From contig NZ_CP115841.1 of the NCBI RefSeq assembly GCF_013318015.2, positions 1,240,001 to 1,304,000 on the forward strand: DNA of 64,000 nt, read 5' to 3'. Below the pieces are notes generated by a model that was given only the letters and a program-made list of their open reading frames with translations, did not search any database and was not told where the DNA came from. Of this stretch, positions 49,089 through 59,578 are shown piece by piece. The translations under genes and the position numbers were made by a program. The DNA comes from Agrobacterium tumefaciens (GTDB taxonomy: Bacteria > Pseudomonadota > Alphaproteobacteria > Rhizobiales > Rhizobiaceae). Each line of letters opens with the position of its first letter. Position 1 is the first letter of the stretch.

Positions 49089-50189
49089 TTGACCCGGCGC
49101 CGCAGCATTATCGGCCTCCTGCTTCCCCTTGTTTTCATCGCCCCGGCCGCTGCTTTCGCGGATCAGGTCTGCGATACGCTTTATGCGCAGCTGCGCGAAC
49201 CGCCGCGTGTCATAGGCAACACCGCCGAGGTACGGCGTTACGCCAATGCGCTCACCCGCCAGAACATCGAGATCCGCAGGATCAGGAACGATCTGCGCCG
49301 TTACGGCTGTTCATCCGCAAGCGTCACCGTTTATGGCAGCCCGAATGCCGAACTCTGCGCGGAGATCAGCGACGCGATGGCGGATGCGCAGAGCGAACGC
49401 GATGCCATCATCCGTGACCGCGACTATGCCATGGCGGCCCAGGGCAACGATGATGGCGACATCAGACGCCAGCGCATTCTCGCCGCCCTTGACGCCAATG
49501 GCTGCAGCGCCATTCCGGAAACGGAAGCGCGCCAGCCGACGGCCCCCGATGTGACACGTTACCCCGACGCCTTCGGCGAACAGAGCAATCCGCCGGGACA
49601 GGCGGGGCTTTCGCCCTACCCCAATGCCGCTGCGGAAGGCGGGCTCAGGACGCTGTGCGTGCGCACCTGCGACGGCTCGTTCTTCCCCATCGCTTCCAAT
49701 GCCTCGCCGCTCGATTTCCGTGCGCAGGCCGAACAATGCCAGAAAATGTGTCCGGGTACGCAGACGGAGCTTTATTTCCACTCCATGACGGAGCAGGAAA
49801 CGGCTGACATGGTCTCGGCTGAAACAGGAAAGCCCTACAAGGACCTGCCGACCGCCTTTGCTTATCGAAATGCCTCAACCAAAGCCCCAGGCTGCGCCTG
49901 CAACATGGCCGCCTATCACGAGGAGATGAAGCAGCAGGAGGCTGCGCGGCCGGAAGCTGAGAAACCCTATTCCAGCATCACGACCATTCCATCACCGCAA
50001 GGTGACACCTCCAAAAAACCCACCGAACTGCAGCAGGCCGCAAAGCCGCCGGAACAACCGGTTCCGGAACGCGACTATGACCCGAACAACAGCAGGGTCC
50101 GCGTCATCGGCCCTAAATTCCTGCCCGACCAGACAGGCCGGATCGACCTGAAGAACCCGGCGCTGAAGGGCATTCAGCCGCAGCAATAG
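49089..50189 (+). CDS. exported DUF2865 protein
   Basis: About 366 residues. A Sec signal (RRRSIIGLLLPLVFIAPAAAFA, in part) leads to a helical region, then the DUF2865 core with conserved cysteines and aromatic residues (TLCVRTCDGSFFPIA, QCQKMCPGTQTELYF, PGCACN). The C-terminal 80 residues are Pro-rich. Starting at the TTG 49089 puts the signal peptide at the N-terminus and clears the upstream hairpin; the longer frame from TTG 48975 would begin inside the hairpin. It is probably periplasmic; function unknown, widespread in Hyphomicrobiales. Confidence 0.78.
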   Translation: MTRRRSIIGLLLPLVFIAPAAAFADQVCDTLYAQLREPPRVIGNTAEVRRYANALTRQNIEIRRIRNDLRRYGCSSASVTVYGSPNAELCAEISDAMADAQSERDAIIRDRDYAMAAQGNDDGDIRRQRILAALDANGCSAIPETEARQPTAPDVTRYPDAFGEQSNPPGQAGLSPYPNAAAEGGLRTLCVRTCDGSFFPIASNASPLDFRAQAEQCQKMCPGTQTELYFHSMTEQETADMVSAETGKPYKDLPTAFAYRNASTKAPGCACNMAAYHEEMKQQEAARPEAEKPYSSITTIPSPQGDTSKKPTELQQAAKPPEQPVPERDYDPNNSRVRVIGPKFLPDQTGRIDLKNPALKGIQPQQ

Positions 50190-50258
50190 CTCCCATCAGG
50201 CACACGGTATGGAGTTGGCAACGCTCTGTCTCACTCACAAGACGGTCGCGTCTTCTCT

Positions 50259-50978
<720 letters not shown>

Positions 50979-51007
50979 CTATCCCCAACAATGCTGGCGC
51001 GCCGCCA

Positions 51008-51029
51008 CGAAAACCGGCTCCGGTTTTCG
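51008..51029 (-). other. hairpin between riboswitch and bluB
   Basis: Perfect 10-bp inverted repeat CGAAAACCGG-AG-CCGGTTTTCG on the transcribed strand, 58 bases 3' of the riboswitch aptamer and about 30 bases before the bluB start. It has no U-tract, so it is not a classical terminator; it may be part of the expression platform. Confidence 0.5.
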
Positions 51030-51086
51030 CCTGCACGACGCGCTGCTGCAACAACCTGCCGCCGTCCACGCGGTCTGGTCTATCCT

Positions 51087-51245
51087 GTCAGGCCGGTCTT
51101 CTGACTCGGCTTCATCCGCCCACTTTCGCCTTCCCGAATGGATTCAGTGGCATCAAGAAAAAGGGCATCCGCCTCACAGCGCTGGGCACGTTCCGGTCTT
51201 GCACCGGATTCCCGATTCTCCCGCCCTAAAGGGCAGGCACCTGAC
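51087..51245 (-). ncRNA. cobalamin riboswitch of bluB
   Basis: On the minus strand the B12 box features are clear: GGGAATCCGGTGCAAGACCGG in part at the 5' side, the GGGAAGG-containing core near 51131-51137, and GAGTCAGAAGACCGGCCTGAC-type 3' end (51087-51108). The closing P1 helix pairs GTCAGG (51240-51245) with CCTGAC (51087-51092). It lies 112 bases before bluB. Confidence 0.93.
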
Positions 51246-51386
51246 GAAGAAGCTTATGAGCAACAAAGATTGCAAATACAAGTATCTTGCGCAGCGATGC
51301 GGCAATGTGACCGTGGCCACCTCACCGGCGTATTGCGGCCTTCAGCCGCCGCGCAGACGCGCGCCAGCTGAAGCACCCCTACCGCA

Positions 51387-52217
51387 TCACCCAACGGGAA
51401 AATACCGCACATAAGCGAACTCATCCCCGTCCGGTGACCAGTTGGGGGAATTCATCGTTCCCTGCCCGCCGAAAAGGTCAAACAGCGTTTCGGCATTGCC
51501 GCCATCCATATCCATCAGCCGCACGCGCACGTTGAGGTCGCGCGGATGGTCGAAGACATCGGCGTCGTAGGAGACGAAGACGACCTTGTCACCGCTGGGG
51601 GACGGATGCGGGAACCAGTCGCCATAGGCGCTGTCGGTGATACGCTCGACGGCCGAGCCATCCACCCGCACGCGCCAGATCTGCATCTGGCCGGTGCGGC
51701 TGGAGTTGAAATAGATCCATTCTCCATCCGGCGAATAATCCGGCCCGTCATTGCGGCCCTCACCATGGGTAAGGCGTGTCTCAAGACCGCTGTCTATGTC
51801 CATGGAATAAATATCGAAAACCTGATCGCGAATGCCGCAATAGGCGAAACCTTTCCCGTCCGGCGACCAGCCGTGCCAGTAGGACGGAAGGTTCTTAGTC
51901 ATCAGACGCGGCGTTCCGCCCGTCGAAGGCAGCAGATAGATGGCACTCTTGCCGAACTCCACCTTGTCGGAAATGGCATAAAGCGAACCGTCAGGCGAAA
52001 TGCCGTGGTCATTGTTGCAGATTGTCGCAAAGCCGGTATCGACCTTTTCCGGCGAAGGGTCGCCGGCAAGTGACAGGCGATAAAGCAGACCGTCGCAGTT
52101 CAGAAGCAGGTATTTCCCGTCCGGCGACCAGTTCGGAGCCTCGAACAGCTCCGGCGTCTGCCAGACCACCCGCATCTGCCGAGTGCGGATGTTGAAGATT
52201 TCGATGGAACTGCGCAT
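51387..52217 (-). CDS. TolB-like beta-propeller (PD40) protein
   Basis: A 276-residue soluble protein built of WD40-like PD40 repeats ([67 protein letters not shown]). There is no signal peptide, so unlike TolB it should be cytosolic. GGGAGG 4 bases before the ATG at 52217 supports this start over a frame beginning at 52283. Similar stand-alone propellers are often annotated as biopolymer transporter TolB, but no Tol gene is nearby. Confidence 0.8.
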   Translation of the reverse strand: MRSSIEIFNIRTRQMRVVWQTPELFEAPNWSPDGKYLLLNCDGLLYRLSLAGDPSPEKVDTGFATICNNDHGISPDGSLYAISDKVEFGKSAIYLLPSTGGTPRLMTKNLPSYWHGWSPDGKGFAYCGIRDQVFDIYSMDIDSGLETRLTHGEGRNDGPDYSPDGEWIYFNSSRTGQMQIWRVRVDGSAVERITDSAYGDWFPHPSPSGDKVVFVSYDADVFDHPRDLNVRVRLMDMDGGNAETLFDLFGGQGTMNSPNWSPDGDEFAYVRYFPVG

Positions 52218-52409
52218 ACTGCCTCCCGGGCCTGTCGATCGTCTGGCGTGGAGCGTTGAATGGCACAAACATTCCGTTTGCATCCGCCACCGCCGTGATT
52301 ATGATCCTATTGCCGCAGGCACCGCCCTGCAAATTCAAATAGGAAAAAACAGCAGCGTTCCGGCACCGCCCGCTCCCCTGCCCGTTTCTCCCAGATCCGA
52401 GGTTCCGCG

Positions 52410-52787
52410 ATGAACACCATCGCCGTTCACGGCATCCGCTTCGGTCGGATCGCCGCAATGCTTCCTGTCAAGAATATCGAGAAGGCCCATGACTTTTATG
52501 TCCGTGTGCTGGGCTTCGAAAAGACCTTCGAAAACGGCAACCCTGTCGGTTTCATGATCCTGAAACAAGGTAATGCCGAGTTGCACCTGACATTGCAGTC
52601 GACGCACAAACCGGCCCCCTTCAATGTGGCGCATATGCTGGTCAGCGACGCCGGCGCGCTGCACGCGCTTTGCAAAAGCCACGGGCTTCGCATCATCAAA
52701 AGTCTGCAGGACAAGGATTATGGCCTGCGGGCCTTCGTTTTCGAAGACCCGGATGGTAACCGCATCGATGTGGGGCAGGTTATTTAA
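52410..52787 (+). CDS. VOC (glyoxalase/bleomycin resistance) family protein
   Basis: A 125-residue single vicinal-oxygen-chelate domain (AAMLPVKNIEKAHDFYVRVLGF, in part; then VFEDPDGNRIDVGQVI). It contains the paired beta-alpha-beta units of the fold, with His and Glu near metal-ligand positions less clearly conserved. GAGG precedes the ATG. It could be a dioxygenase, a lyase or an antibiotic-binding protein. Divergent from the PD40 gene; the next gene is nadE on the other strand. Confidence 0.8.
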   Translation: MNTIAVHGIRFGRIAAMLPVKNIEKAHDFYVRVLGFEKTFENGNPVGFMILKQGNAELHLTLQSTHKPAPFNVAHMLVSDAGALHALCKSHGLRIIKSLQDKDYGLRAFVFEDPDGNRIDVGQVI

Positions 52788-52886
52788 CGAGATAGGGAGA
52801 CGGCGCGGCGTGTCCGCGCCGTTGGAGGAAAAGGATGCTTCTTCGCCATCGATATTTGGCGAAGCCGCAGCATCCGCACTCCATCA

Positions 52887-52905
52887 CCCCGAACTAGATT
52901 CGGGG
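52887..52905. repeat. short palindrome, half-element of the intergenic mosaic type
   Basis: CCCCGAACTAGATTCGGGG, 7-bp arms, followed by TCCAGC, as seen at one arm of the longer mosaic elements. It lies between the convergent VOC and nadE genes. Confidence 0.45.
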
Positions 52906-52936
52906 TCCAGCAAGCTCCCTCCATGCCCTCCTTCGA

Positions 52937-54616
52937 CTACCTGTCCCTGAACCGGTTGGTAATCGGATAACGGCGATCGCGGCCGAAGTTCTTCTTGGTG
53001 ATCTTCACCCCGGGCGCGGATTGGCGGCGTTTGTATTCGGCGAGATAGAGCAGATGCTCGATCCGGTGCACCGTCGCGATATCATGGCCACGCGCGAGGA
53101 TTTCCTCGACCGACATTTCCTTTTCCACCAGGCACTCCAGAATATCGTCCAGCACCGGATAGGGCGGCAGCGAATCCTGGTCTGTCTGGTTGGGTCGCAA
53201 TTCGGCGGATGGCGCCTTGGAGATGATATTGGCGGGGATCACTTCGCCGGACGGCCCGAGCGCGCCCGGCGGCACATGGGAATTGCGCCAACTGGAGATG
53301 GCGTAGACCTGCATCTTGTAGAGGTCCTTGATGGGATTGAAACCGCCATTCATGTCGCCATAAAGCGTCGCATACCCCACCGACATTTCCGACTTGTTGC
53401 CTGTTGTCACCACCATCGAGCCGAACTTGTTGGAAACAGCCATGAGAATGGTGCCGCGTGTACGGCTCTGCAGGTTTTCTTCGGTAATGCCTTCCTCCGT
53501 GCCCTCGAACATTTCCGAAAGCGCCGACAGGAACCCATCCACCGGTTCGGCAATGGGCACGATATCGTAACGGCAGCCAAGCGCCCTGGCGCAATCGGCT
53601 GCGTCCTTCAGCGAATCCTCGGAGGTGTAACAATAGGGCAGCATGATGCAGCGCACCCGCTCTTCGCCCAGCGCATCAACAGCAAGCGCAGCGCAGATCG
53701 CCGAATCGATACCGCCGGAAAGGCCGAGAACCACGCTCTTGAAGCCGTTCTTGTTGACGTAATCGCGAAAGCCCAGCATGCAGGCGCGGTAATCCGCCTC
53801 CTCGCCTTCAGGGATTTTCGAGAAAGGACCGCTTTCGCAGCGCCAGCCTTCTGCGGTGCGTTTCCAATCGGTGACGGCAAGGGTCGCCTCGAACTGGCTC
53901 ATCTGGAAGGCAAGGGTCTTGTCGGCATTGAAACCGAAGCTCGCGCCGTCGAAAACCAGCTCGTCCTGCCCGCCAAGCTGATTGGCGAAGACCAGCGGCA
54001 AGCCGCTTTCGATTACCTGTTTCAGCGCCACCTGATGGCGCACATCCAGCTTGCCGCGATAATAGGGTGAACCATTCGGCACCAGCAGGATTTCCGCCCC
54101 ACTTTCGGCAAGCGTTTCGCACACACCCATATCGTTCCAGATTTCCTCGCAGATCGGAATGCCGATCCTGACACCGCGGAAATTATAGGGACCGGAGATC
54201 GAACCTTCGGCGAAAACACGCTTTTCATCGAACTCGCCGTAATTCGGCAGGTCGATCTTGTCACGCAGCGCGATGATCCTGCCGCCATCCAGAAGCGCAA
54301 CCGAATTGTGCCGGCCCGTTTCGCCCTGACGCGGAAAACCGATGACGACGCCCGGCCCGCCATCGGCGGTTTCCGCCGCCAGTTCTTCCACGGCCTTCAG
54401 GCACGCTTTCAGAAAAGCCGGCTTCAATACCAGGTCTTCCGGCGGATAGCCGGATATGAACAGCTCGGTCAGAAGCAGGAGATCGGCACCCTGCGTCGCC
54501 GCATCGGCCCGTGCTTCGCGCGCCCTGGCGAGATTGCCCGCCACGTCGCCAACAGTCGGATTGAACTGCCCGACGGCAATTCGAAGATGGTTTTTGATGT
54601 CGTGTCTGTCGCTCAT
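52937..54616 (-). CDS. nadE: glutamine-dependent NAD+ synthase
   Basis: Last step of NAD synthesis, amidating nicotinate adenine dinucleotide. 559 residues in two domains. The N-terminal nitrilase-like glutaminase (about 1-260) has the Glu in LLLTELFISGYPPEDL, the Lys in LRDKIDLPNYGEFDE and the Cys in GIPICEEIWND. The C-terminal PP-loop synthetase has VVLGLSGGIDSAICAAL, seen in part, and GNKSEMSVGY. The start at 54616 is the only reasonable one. No neighbour is clearly related. Confidence 0.95.
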   Translation of the reverse strand: MSDRHDIKNHLRIAVGQFNPTVGDVAGNLARAREARADAATQGADLLLLTELFISGYPPEDLVLKPAFLKACLKAVEELAAETADGGPGVVIGFPRQGETGRHNSVALLDGGRIIALRDKIDLPNYGEFDEKRVFAEGSISGPYNFRGVRIGIPICEEIWNDMGVCETLAESGAEILLVPNGSPYYRGKLDVRHQVALKQVIESGLPLVFANQLGGQDELVFDGASFGFNADKTLAFQMSQFEATLAVTDWKRTAEGWRCESGPFSKIPEGEEADYRACMLGFRDYVNKNGFKSVVLGLSGGIDSAICAALAVDALGEERVRCIMLPYCYTSEDSLKDAADCARALGCRYDIVPIAEPVDGFLSALSEMFEGTEEGITEENLQSRTRGTILMAVSNKFGSMVVTTGNKSEMSVGYATLYGDMNGGFNPIKDLYKMQVYAISSWRNSHVPPGALGPSGEVIPANIISKAPSAELRPNQTDQDSLPPYPVLDDILECLVEKEMSVEEILARGHDIATVHRIEHLLYLAEYKRRQSAPGVKITKKNFGRDRRYPITNRFRDR

Positions 54617-54847
54617 GGCTTTTCAATACCGCGCCCGTGCCCGCTCCGCAACGCGGCAATTGCATGCCGCACCACCTTGATAGGATGAAGCCGCAACCGG
54701 CATTCACGCTAAGGTTATCACCGCACCGGCCACACCCCGCAAAGTTCATGTCGCGTTCATCGCGCTTATGTGACAGTTACATGACAGTTTTGCGACGCCC
54801 CGATTCACCTCCCCGAATTGCGCGGTGTTGCCTCGTAATACCGGAGT

Positions 54848-56788
54848 ATGAGTTTGAGAAATTCGGCGCCAAAAACAACGGCTTCCGAAAAGGCTGATTT
54901 TGTCTTTTCGCCTGCATGGACGCGGAGCCTTTCCAAGCTTTCGGGTAAGGCCTACACGCTTGCCAATCTAACGTTTTCCTCGGTCGTGCTTGTCGTCGCG
55001 CTGGAATGGATCGCCCGCGGTTCGCTAGTTGATGTCGGCACCTTCCTCACCTCATCCGCCCGCCCCGGCATGACCACCATCGCCGCCGTGCTGCTGCTGC
55101 TCGTAGCGCTGGATTCCATCCTCGGCCGCCGTTACCTGTCGCTCATCGCCGTTGCGCCGCTTTGCGCGCTGACAGGGCTGATTTCCGCGCAGAAACAGAC
55201 CTATCTCTCCGATCCGCTTTATCCCTCCGACCTGCTGTTCGGCCGGCAGATCCTCGAGCTTCTGCCCACCATGCTGAAAGCCCAGCCGCTGACGGCCGTG
55301 CTGGTCGGCCTTGGCCTTTGCGCCACGGTTGCGGCCCTTTCCACCCTGTGGCTGCTGGCGCGGCGTTATTCGCCCGGCTTGAGCTGGCGCGAACGCGCCG
55401 CAGGTCTTGTGCTGGCGCTGCCGCTTCTGGCCGGCCTCGCCTCGCTCATGGACTATTCGCATTATTCGTGGGTGCGCGATCGTCTCAACATCATCCCCAT
55501 GATGTGGGATCAACAGGAGAATTACCGCCATAACGGTTTCCTGATGGCCTTTGCCTTCAATATTCCCATGGCCAACGTCTCGGCGCCGCAGGGTTACGGC
55601 GAAAACAGCATTGCGGACCTGACCTCGGAACCCGCCGCCTTTGCCGCCAACACGGGCGATTACCCTGATGTCATCATGTTGATGAGCGAATCGCTGTGGG
55701 ATCCGACACGGCTTGAAAACGTGAAGCTCTCTGCCGATCCGATGCCCAACATCCGCGCCAAGCAGTCCGGCCACGTGTTCTCGCCGGAATTCGGCGGCAT
55801 GACGGCGAATGTGGAATTCGAGGCACTGACCGGCTTTTCCAACGCCTTCCTGCCCTATGGCAGCATTCCTTACCAGCAATATATCCGCCGCCCGGTGCCC
55901 TCGCTTGCCAGCTTCTTCCGTGGCGAAGGGTATTCGGCCATCGCCATGCATCCGTTTCAGGAATGGTTCTGGAACCGCAAGGAAGTCTACAGGAATTTCG
56001 GCTTCGAGGAGTTCCGCTCGGAAGAGACATTGCCGCCCATGGAAAAGCGCGGCAACTTCGCCTCCGACGACGCGCTGATGGACCAGATCATGGTGGCCGC
56101 GGACGATGCGCGCAACCCGCTCTTCCTCTTCGCCGTCACCCTCCAGGGACACGGACCTTACGAGGCGGGCCGTTATGCCAGCGACACCATCGGCGTAGAG
56201 GGCGATCTTTCCGCTTCCGCATCGCAGGCGCTTGGTACCTATGCGCAGGGCGTGGCGGAGGCCGACGACGCCCTTCTGAAGCTGATGCGCTGGGCAAAAA
56301 AGCGCGAGCGCGAAACCATCATCGTGCTCTTCGGCGATCACCTGCCGCCCCTTGGCCAGACATTCGTGGAAAGCGGCTACATGCCGGGCATGGTAGCCAG
56401 CCGCCGCGCGCCGCTGGAAGTCATGAAAAAGGAACACGAGACGCCGCTTGTCGTCTGGTCCTCGAAGACGGGCGTGCGCAAGAATATCGGCACCATCAGC
56501 CCGGCGCTGCTGCCCTATCACGTACTGAAAACAGCCGGTTTCTCAGACCCCTTCTATACGGGGACCTTGGGTGAAGTGCAGGATGCGTTTTCCGTTGTCG
56601 ACCGGCACATGCTCGTGGCGACGGATGGCAAGGCCCTGCCCGACTGGTCGATTTCACCCAATTCCATTCCGGACGTGGTGCGCAATTACCGCCTGCTGCA
56701 ATTCGACATGATGTTCGGCGAGCAATATGGCCGAGAGCGCTTCTTCCCCGGCTTCAACTGGGTAAATGACGCCACGCCCTCCGTCTGA
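54848..56788 (+). CDS. LTA synthase-like membrane sulfatase (phosphoglycerol transferase family)
   Basis: A 646-residue protein with about five N-terminal transmembrane helices (residues 40-225) and a periplasmic alkaline-phosphatase/sulfatase domain (about 270-570). Active-site features include DVIMLMSESLWDPT (metal and Thr region), GGMTANVEFEALTGFS, and FGDHLPPLGQ. Gram-negative members include OpgB/MdoB and the cyclic glucan modifier CgmB, which add phosphoglycerol to periplasmic glucans; phosphoethanolamine transfer is another possibility. In Rhizobiaceae, cyclic beta-glucan decoration is the most attractive role, by inference. CGGAG lies close to the ATG. Confidence 0.85.
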   Translation: MSLRNSAPKTTASEKADFVFSPAWTRSLSKLSGKAYTLANLTFSSVVLVVALEWIARGSLVDVGTFLTSSARPGMTTIAAVLLLLVALDSILGRRYLSLIAVAPLCALTGLISAQKQTYLSDPLYPSDLLFGRQILELLPTMLKAQPLTAVLVGLGLCATVAALSTLWLLARRYSPGLSWRERAAGLVLALPLLAGLASLMDYSHYSWVRDRLNIIPMMWDQQENYRHNGFLMAFAFNIPMANVSAPQGYGENSIADLTSEPAAFAANTGDYPDVIMLMSESLWDPTRLENVKLSADPMPNIRAKQSGHVFSPEFGGMTANVEFEALTGFSNAFLPYGSIPYQQYIRRPVPSLASFFRGEGYSAIAMHPFQEWFWNRKEVYRNFGFEEFRSEETLPPMEKRGNFASDDALMDQIMVAADDARNPLFLFAVTLQGHGPYEAGRYASDTIGVEGDLSASASQALGTYAQGVAEADDALLKLMRWAKKRERETIIVLFGDHLPPLGQTFVESGYMPGMVASRRAPLEVMKKEHETPLVVWSSKTGVRKNIGTISPALLPYHVLKTAGFSDPFYTGTLGEVQDAFSVVDRHMLVATDGKALPDWSISPNSIPDVVRNYRLLQFDMMFGEQYGRERFFPGFNWVNDATPSV

Positions 56789-56897
56789 TGGGTCTGGACG
56801 CCTAAACGGCATGGCAGCGGAAATCGTTTGAATTCCTTTGCCATGCGGGTTTATCTCGACAGGGCCTTACCGAACCATCAGCACCACGAGAAGCACC

Positions 56898-57431
56898 GTG
56901 TCAGACATCTCCGACTATATCGTTTCGCACTTCAAGCGCTCCTCCCGGGAAATCGGCGAGGTCGAGCGTCGTATTCTGGAACTGTCGCACCAGAAAAAGC
57001 TGGTCTCGACCGACACCAATGCGGAATTTTCCGCCGGGGCAAACCTGGGCGACAGGCTGGCCGACAGCATTGCAAGGGTTGGCGGCTCCTGGGGATTTAT
57101 CCTCAGCTTCTGCTTTTTCCTGGTGTTCTGGGCAATCATCAACACCATCGTGCTGACGACGCGGGCCTTCGACCCCTACCCCTTCATCTTCCTCAATCTT
57201 CTGCTATCGATGCTCGCGGCCATTCAGGCGCCGATCATCATGATGTCGCAGAACCGGCAGGCCGCCCGCGACCGCTTCGAGGCCGCCAAGGATTATGAGG
57301 TGAACCTGAAAGCCGAGCTTGAGGTGCTGTCTCTGCACGAAAAGATCGACGTGAAGGTACTGGCCGAACTGGCAGCACTCAGGCAGGACCTCGCTGCCCT
57401 TCACCGCCATGTGACCCGGAAAGAAGACTGA
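56898..57431 (+). CDS. DUF1003 membrane protein
   Basis: A 177-residue protein with two transmembrane helices (about residues 70-90 and 102-122), flanked by charged helices, typical of DUF1003 (DRLADSIARVGGSWGFI, MSQNRQAARDR). The C-terminal 45 residues are a coiled-coil-like helix. The GTG at 56898 with GAGAAG upstream is the likely start; the frame extends to 56838. It follows the LTA-synthase-like gene on the same strand by about 110 bases. Function unknown. Confidence 0.82.
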   Translation: MSDISDYIVSHFKRSSREIGEVERRILELSHQKKLVSTDTNAEFSAGANLGDRLADSIARVGGSWGFILSFCFFLVFWAIINTIVLTTRAFDPYPFIFLNLLLSMLAAIQAPIIMMSQNRQAARDRFEAAKDYEVNLKAELEVLSLHEKIDVKVLAELAALRQDLAALHRHVTRKED

Positions 57432-57973
57432 CGAAAAAGAACCGGCGCGCGAAAATCCATCCCCGCTTTTCCCCGCCCCGCCTTACCCTGTTATCTTGAA
57501 TGCAGTCCTGCCGGGTAGACGCCAGACGTGGCGTAAACCGAAGGACGGTCCTGGTGGTGGGAACGGTGGCACGTTCATGGTGACAGGACCATTTCGCAAA
57601 AGGCCGTGCACTGCCTCTTGCGAAATACGGCTTTCTGGAATGCCCGGTCGCGCAAGCATCCGTCCACTCCAACCCCAATCAGAGCGTGACCGGGCACAAC
57701 CCGTCTTAAACTACGAAAACCCGACGGCGAAGGCCGTGCCGGGCGCAAAGGCGCATCTTTGCGTCGCAAAACGACGAGCGGGCAAAACGGTTACGAATCC
57801 GTCAGATTATTGCGCTACAGATTGACGCAGGCGTTTGTTGCATTGCACTCTCGTGTGCAAGGCTGACAAGGGAATCACTTCCCCTGGTCAAAATGGCATC
57901 ACGACCATTTCGCGGCAGCGCCATCCCGGATGCGACATCCGGTCATTGCAATACATTCTGTTCCGGGGTTTTC
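57432..57973. other. structured intergenic region without a recognised gene
   Basis: About 540 bases before sthA. Inverted repeats are visible: ATTTCGCAA-A-AGG / CCT-C-TTGCGAAAT at 57591-57626, CTTTGCG-type pairing near 57748-57770, and TTGCAC / GTGCAA near 57841-57860. Open frames on both strands lack ribosome binding sites. Possible untranslated leader, small RNA gene or decayed sequence. Confidence 0.45.
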
Positions 57974-59377
57974 ATGTACCAGTTCGATCTGATTGTTATC
58001 GGCAGCGGTCCGGCGGGAAGACGCGCCGCCATCCAGGCCGCCAAGCTCGAAAAGAGGGTTCTGGTCATCGAGAAGGGCAGCCGCGTCGGCGGCGTTTCGG
58101 TGCACACAGGTACCATCCCTTCCAAAACATTGCGCGAAACCGCGCTCAATCTCACCGGCTGGCGCGAACGCGGCTTTTACGGCCGCTCCTACCGCGTCAA
58201 GCAGGAGATCGACGCGGACGATCTGCGCCGCCGCCTGCTGATCACGCTCGACCACGAGGTCGAGGTGCTGGAACACCAGTTCGCCCGCAACCGCGTGCAG
58301 CACATTCGCGGCACGGCAAGCTTCGTCGATGCCAACACGGTGAAGGTGGTGAAGAACGACGGTGAAGTCATGAACGTCACCGGCGCTTCCATTCTGCTCG
58401 CCATCGGCACGCGGCCCTACCGGCCACCGCATATTCCCTTCGACGGCGCAGCAGTGCTCGACTCGGACGAGATACTCGAGATCAAGGAACTGCCGCGCTC
58501 CATGGTCGTTGTCGGCGCGGGCGTCATCGGCATCGAATATGCCACGATCTTCAGTGCGCTCGACACGCAGGTAACGGTGGTGGAACCGCGCGAAACCATG
58601 CTGGAATTCATCGACAAGGAAATCGTCGAGGACTTCACCTATCAGTTGCGCGACCGTAACATGAAGCTGATCTTCGGCCAGAAAGCGGAAAAGGTGGAGC
58701 GCGACGACAGCGGCAAATGCCTCGTTTCGCTCAGCAACGGCCGCGTCCTTAAAGCCGAGACGGTGTTGTTCGCCGCCGGACGCGTGGGCGCAACCGATAC
58801 GCTCAATCTTTCCGCCTGTGGGCTGGAAGCCGACAGCCGCGGCCGCCTGAAGGTCAATCCCGAGACCTTCCAGACAACAGTGCCGAACATTTACGCCGCC
58901 GGCGATATCATCGGTTTCCCGAGCCTCGCCTCCACCTCGATGGAACAGGGCCGTATCGCCGCCCGCCACGCGGTCGGTGCACCGGCCGGTGAACCGCCGC
59001 AGTTCTTCCCTTACGGCATCTATGCCGTTCCGGAAATCTCCACCTGCGGCCTGACGGAAGAAGAAGTCACTGAACGCCACATTCCCTACGAATGCGGCAT
59101 CGCCCATTTCCGCGAAACCTCACGCGGCCATATCATGGGTCTCGACAGCGGGTTGCTGAAGATGATCTTCTCGCTGAAAACCCGCCGTCTGCTCGGCGTC
59201 CACATCGTCGGCGAAGGTGCCACCGAACTGGTGCATATCGGCCAGGCCGTGCTGAACCTGAAGGGTACGGTGGAATATTTTGTCGAGAACACCTTCAACT
59301 ATCCCACGCTTGCCGAGGCCTACAAGATTGCCGGTCTCGACGCGTGGAACCGCATGGGTGAGCTGAAGAAGGATTGA
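57974..59377 (+). CDS. sthA: Si-specific soluble NAD(P)+ transhydrogenase
   Basis: FAD enzyme that balances NADPH and NADH. 467 residues. FAD motif VIGSGPAGRRAAIQ and the second dinucleotide fold VVGAGVIGIEYATIF are present. The redox cysteine pair of related reductases is changed to VHTGTIPSKTLRE, which is diagnostic for soluble transhydrogenase as opposed to lipoamide or glutathione reductase. The ATG at 57974 with GGGG upstream gives the family N-terminus YQFDLIVIGSGPAG; the frame runs upstream to 57893 without similarity. Confidence 0.95.
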   Translation: MYQFDLIVIGSGPAGRRAAIQAAKLEKRVLVIEKGSRVGGVSVHTGTIPSKTLRETALNLTGWRERGFYGRSYRVKQEIDADDLRRRLLITLDHEVEVLEHQFARNRVQHIRGTASFVDANTVKVVKNDGEVMNVTGASILLAIGTRPYRPPHIPFDGAAVLDSDEILEIKELPRSMVVVGAGVIGIEYATIFSALDTQVTVVEPRETMLEFIDKEIVEDFTYQLRDRNMKLIFGQKAEKVERDDSGKCLVSLSNGRVLKAETVLFAAGRVGATDTLNLSACGLEADSRGRLKVNPETFQTTVPNIYAAGDIIGFPSLASTSMEQGRIAARHAVGAPAGEPPQFFPYGIYAVPEISTCGLTEEEVTERHIPYECGIAHFRETSRGHIMGLDSGLLKMIFSLKTRRLLGVHIVGEGATELVHIGQAVLNLKGTVEYFVENTFNYPTLAEAYKIAGLDAWNRMGELKKD

Positions 59378-59428
59378 GGTTGGCTGTTGCGGGTGGAGAT
59401 CGTTTGCAATGCGCGCAAACCTCTCCTC

Positions 59429-59515
59429 CGTCATGCTCGGGCCTGTCCCGAGCCTCTGCAACGTCGCGATTTTATGCGACGTGATTAGATCCATGGGACT
59501 AGCCCAAGGATGACG
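59429..59515. repeat. palindromic intergenic mosaic element (copy 3, 87 bp)
   Basis: Starts CGTCATGCTCGGGCCTGTCC and ends CCAAGGATGACG. An inner hairpin ACGTCGC / GCGACGT is at 59461-59482. Same length as copy 2. Lies between the convergent sthA and outer-membrane-like genes. Confidence 0.75.
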
Positions 59516-59578
59516 CCGAATGCGACGCAAGAACGTCTATCACCTTCTGCTCATCCATACGATAACCGGTGACGCCCC

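Noticed and set aside
51256..51414. Short frame 5' of the cobalamin riboswitch
   Set aside because: Opposite strand to the riboswitch transcript, no ribosome binding site, and it overlaps the end of the PD40 gene.
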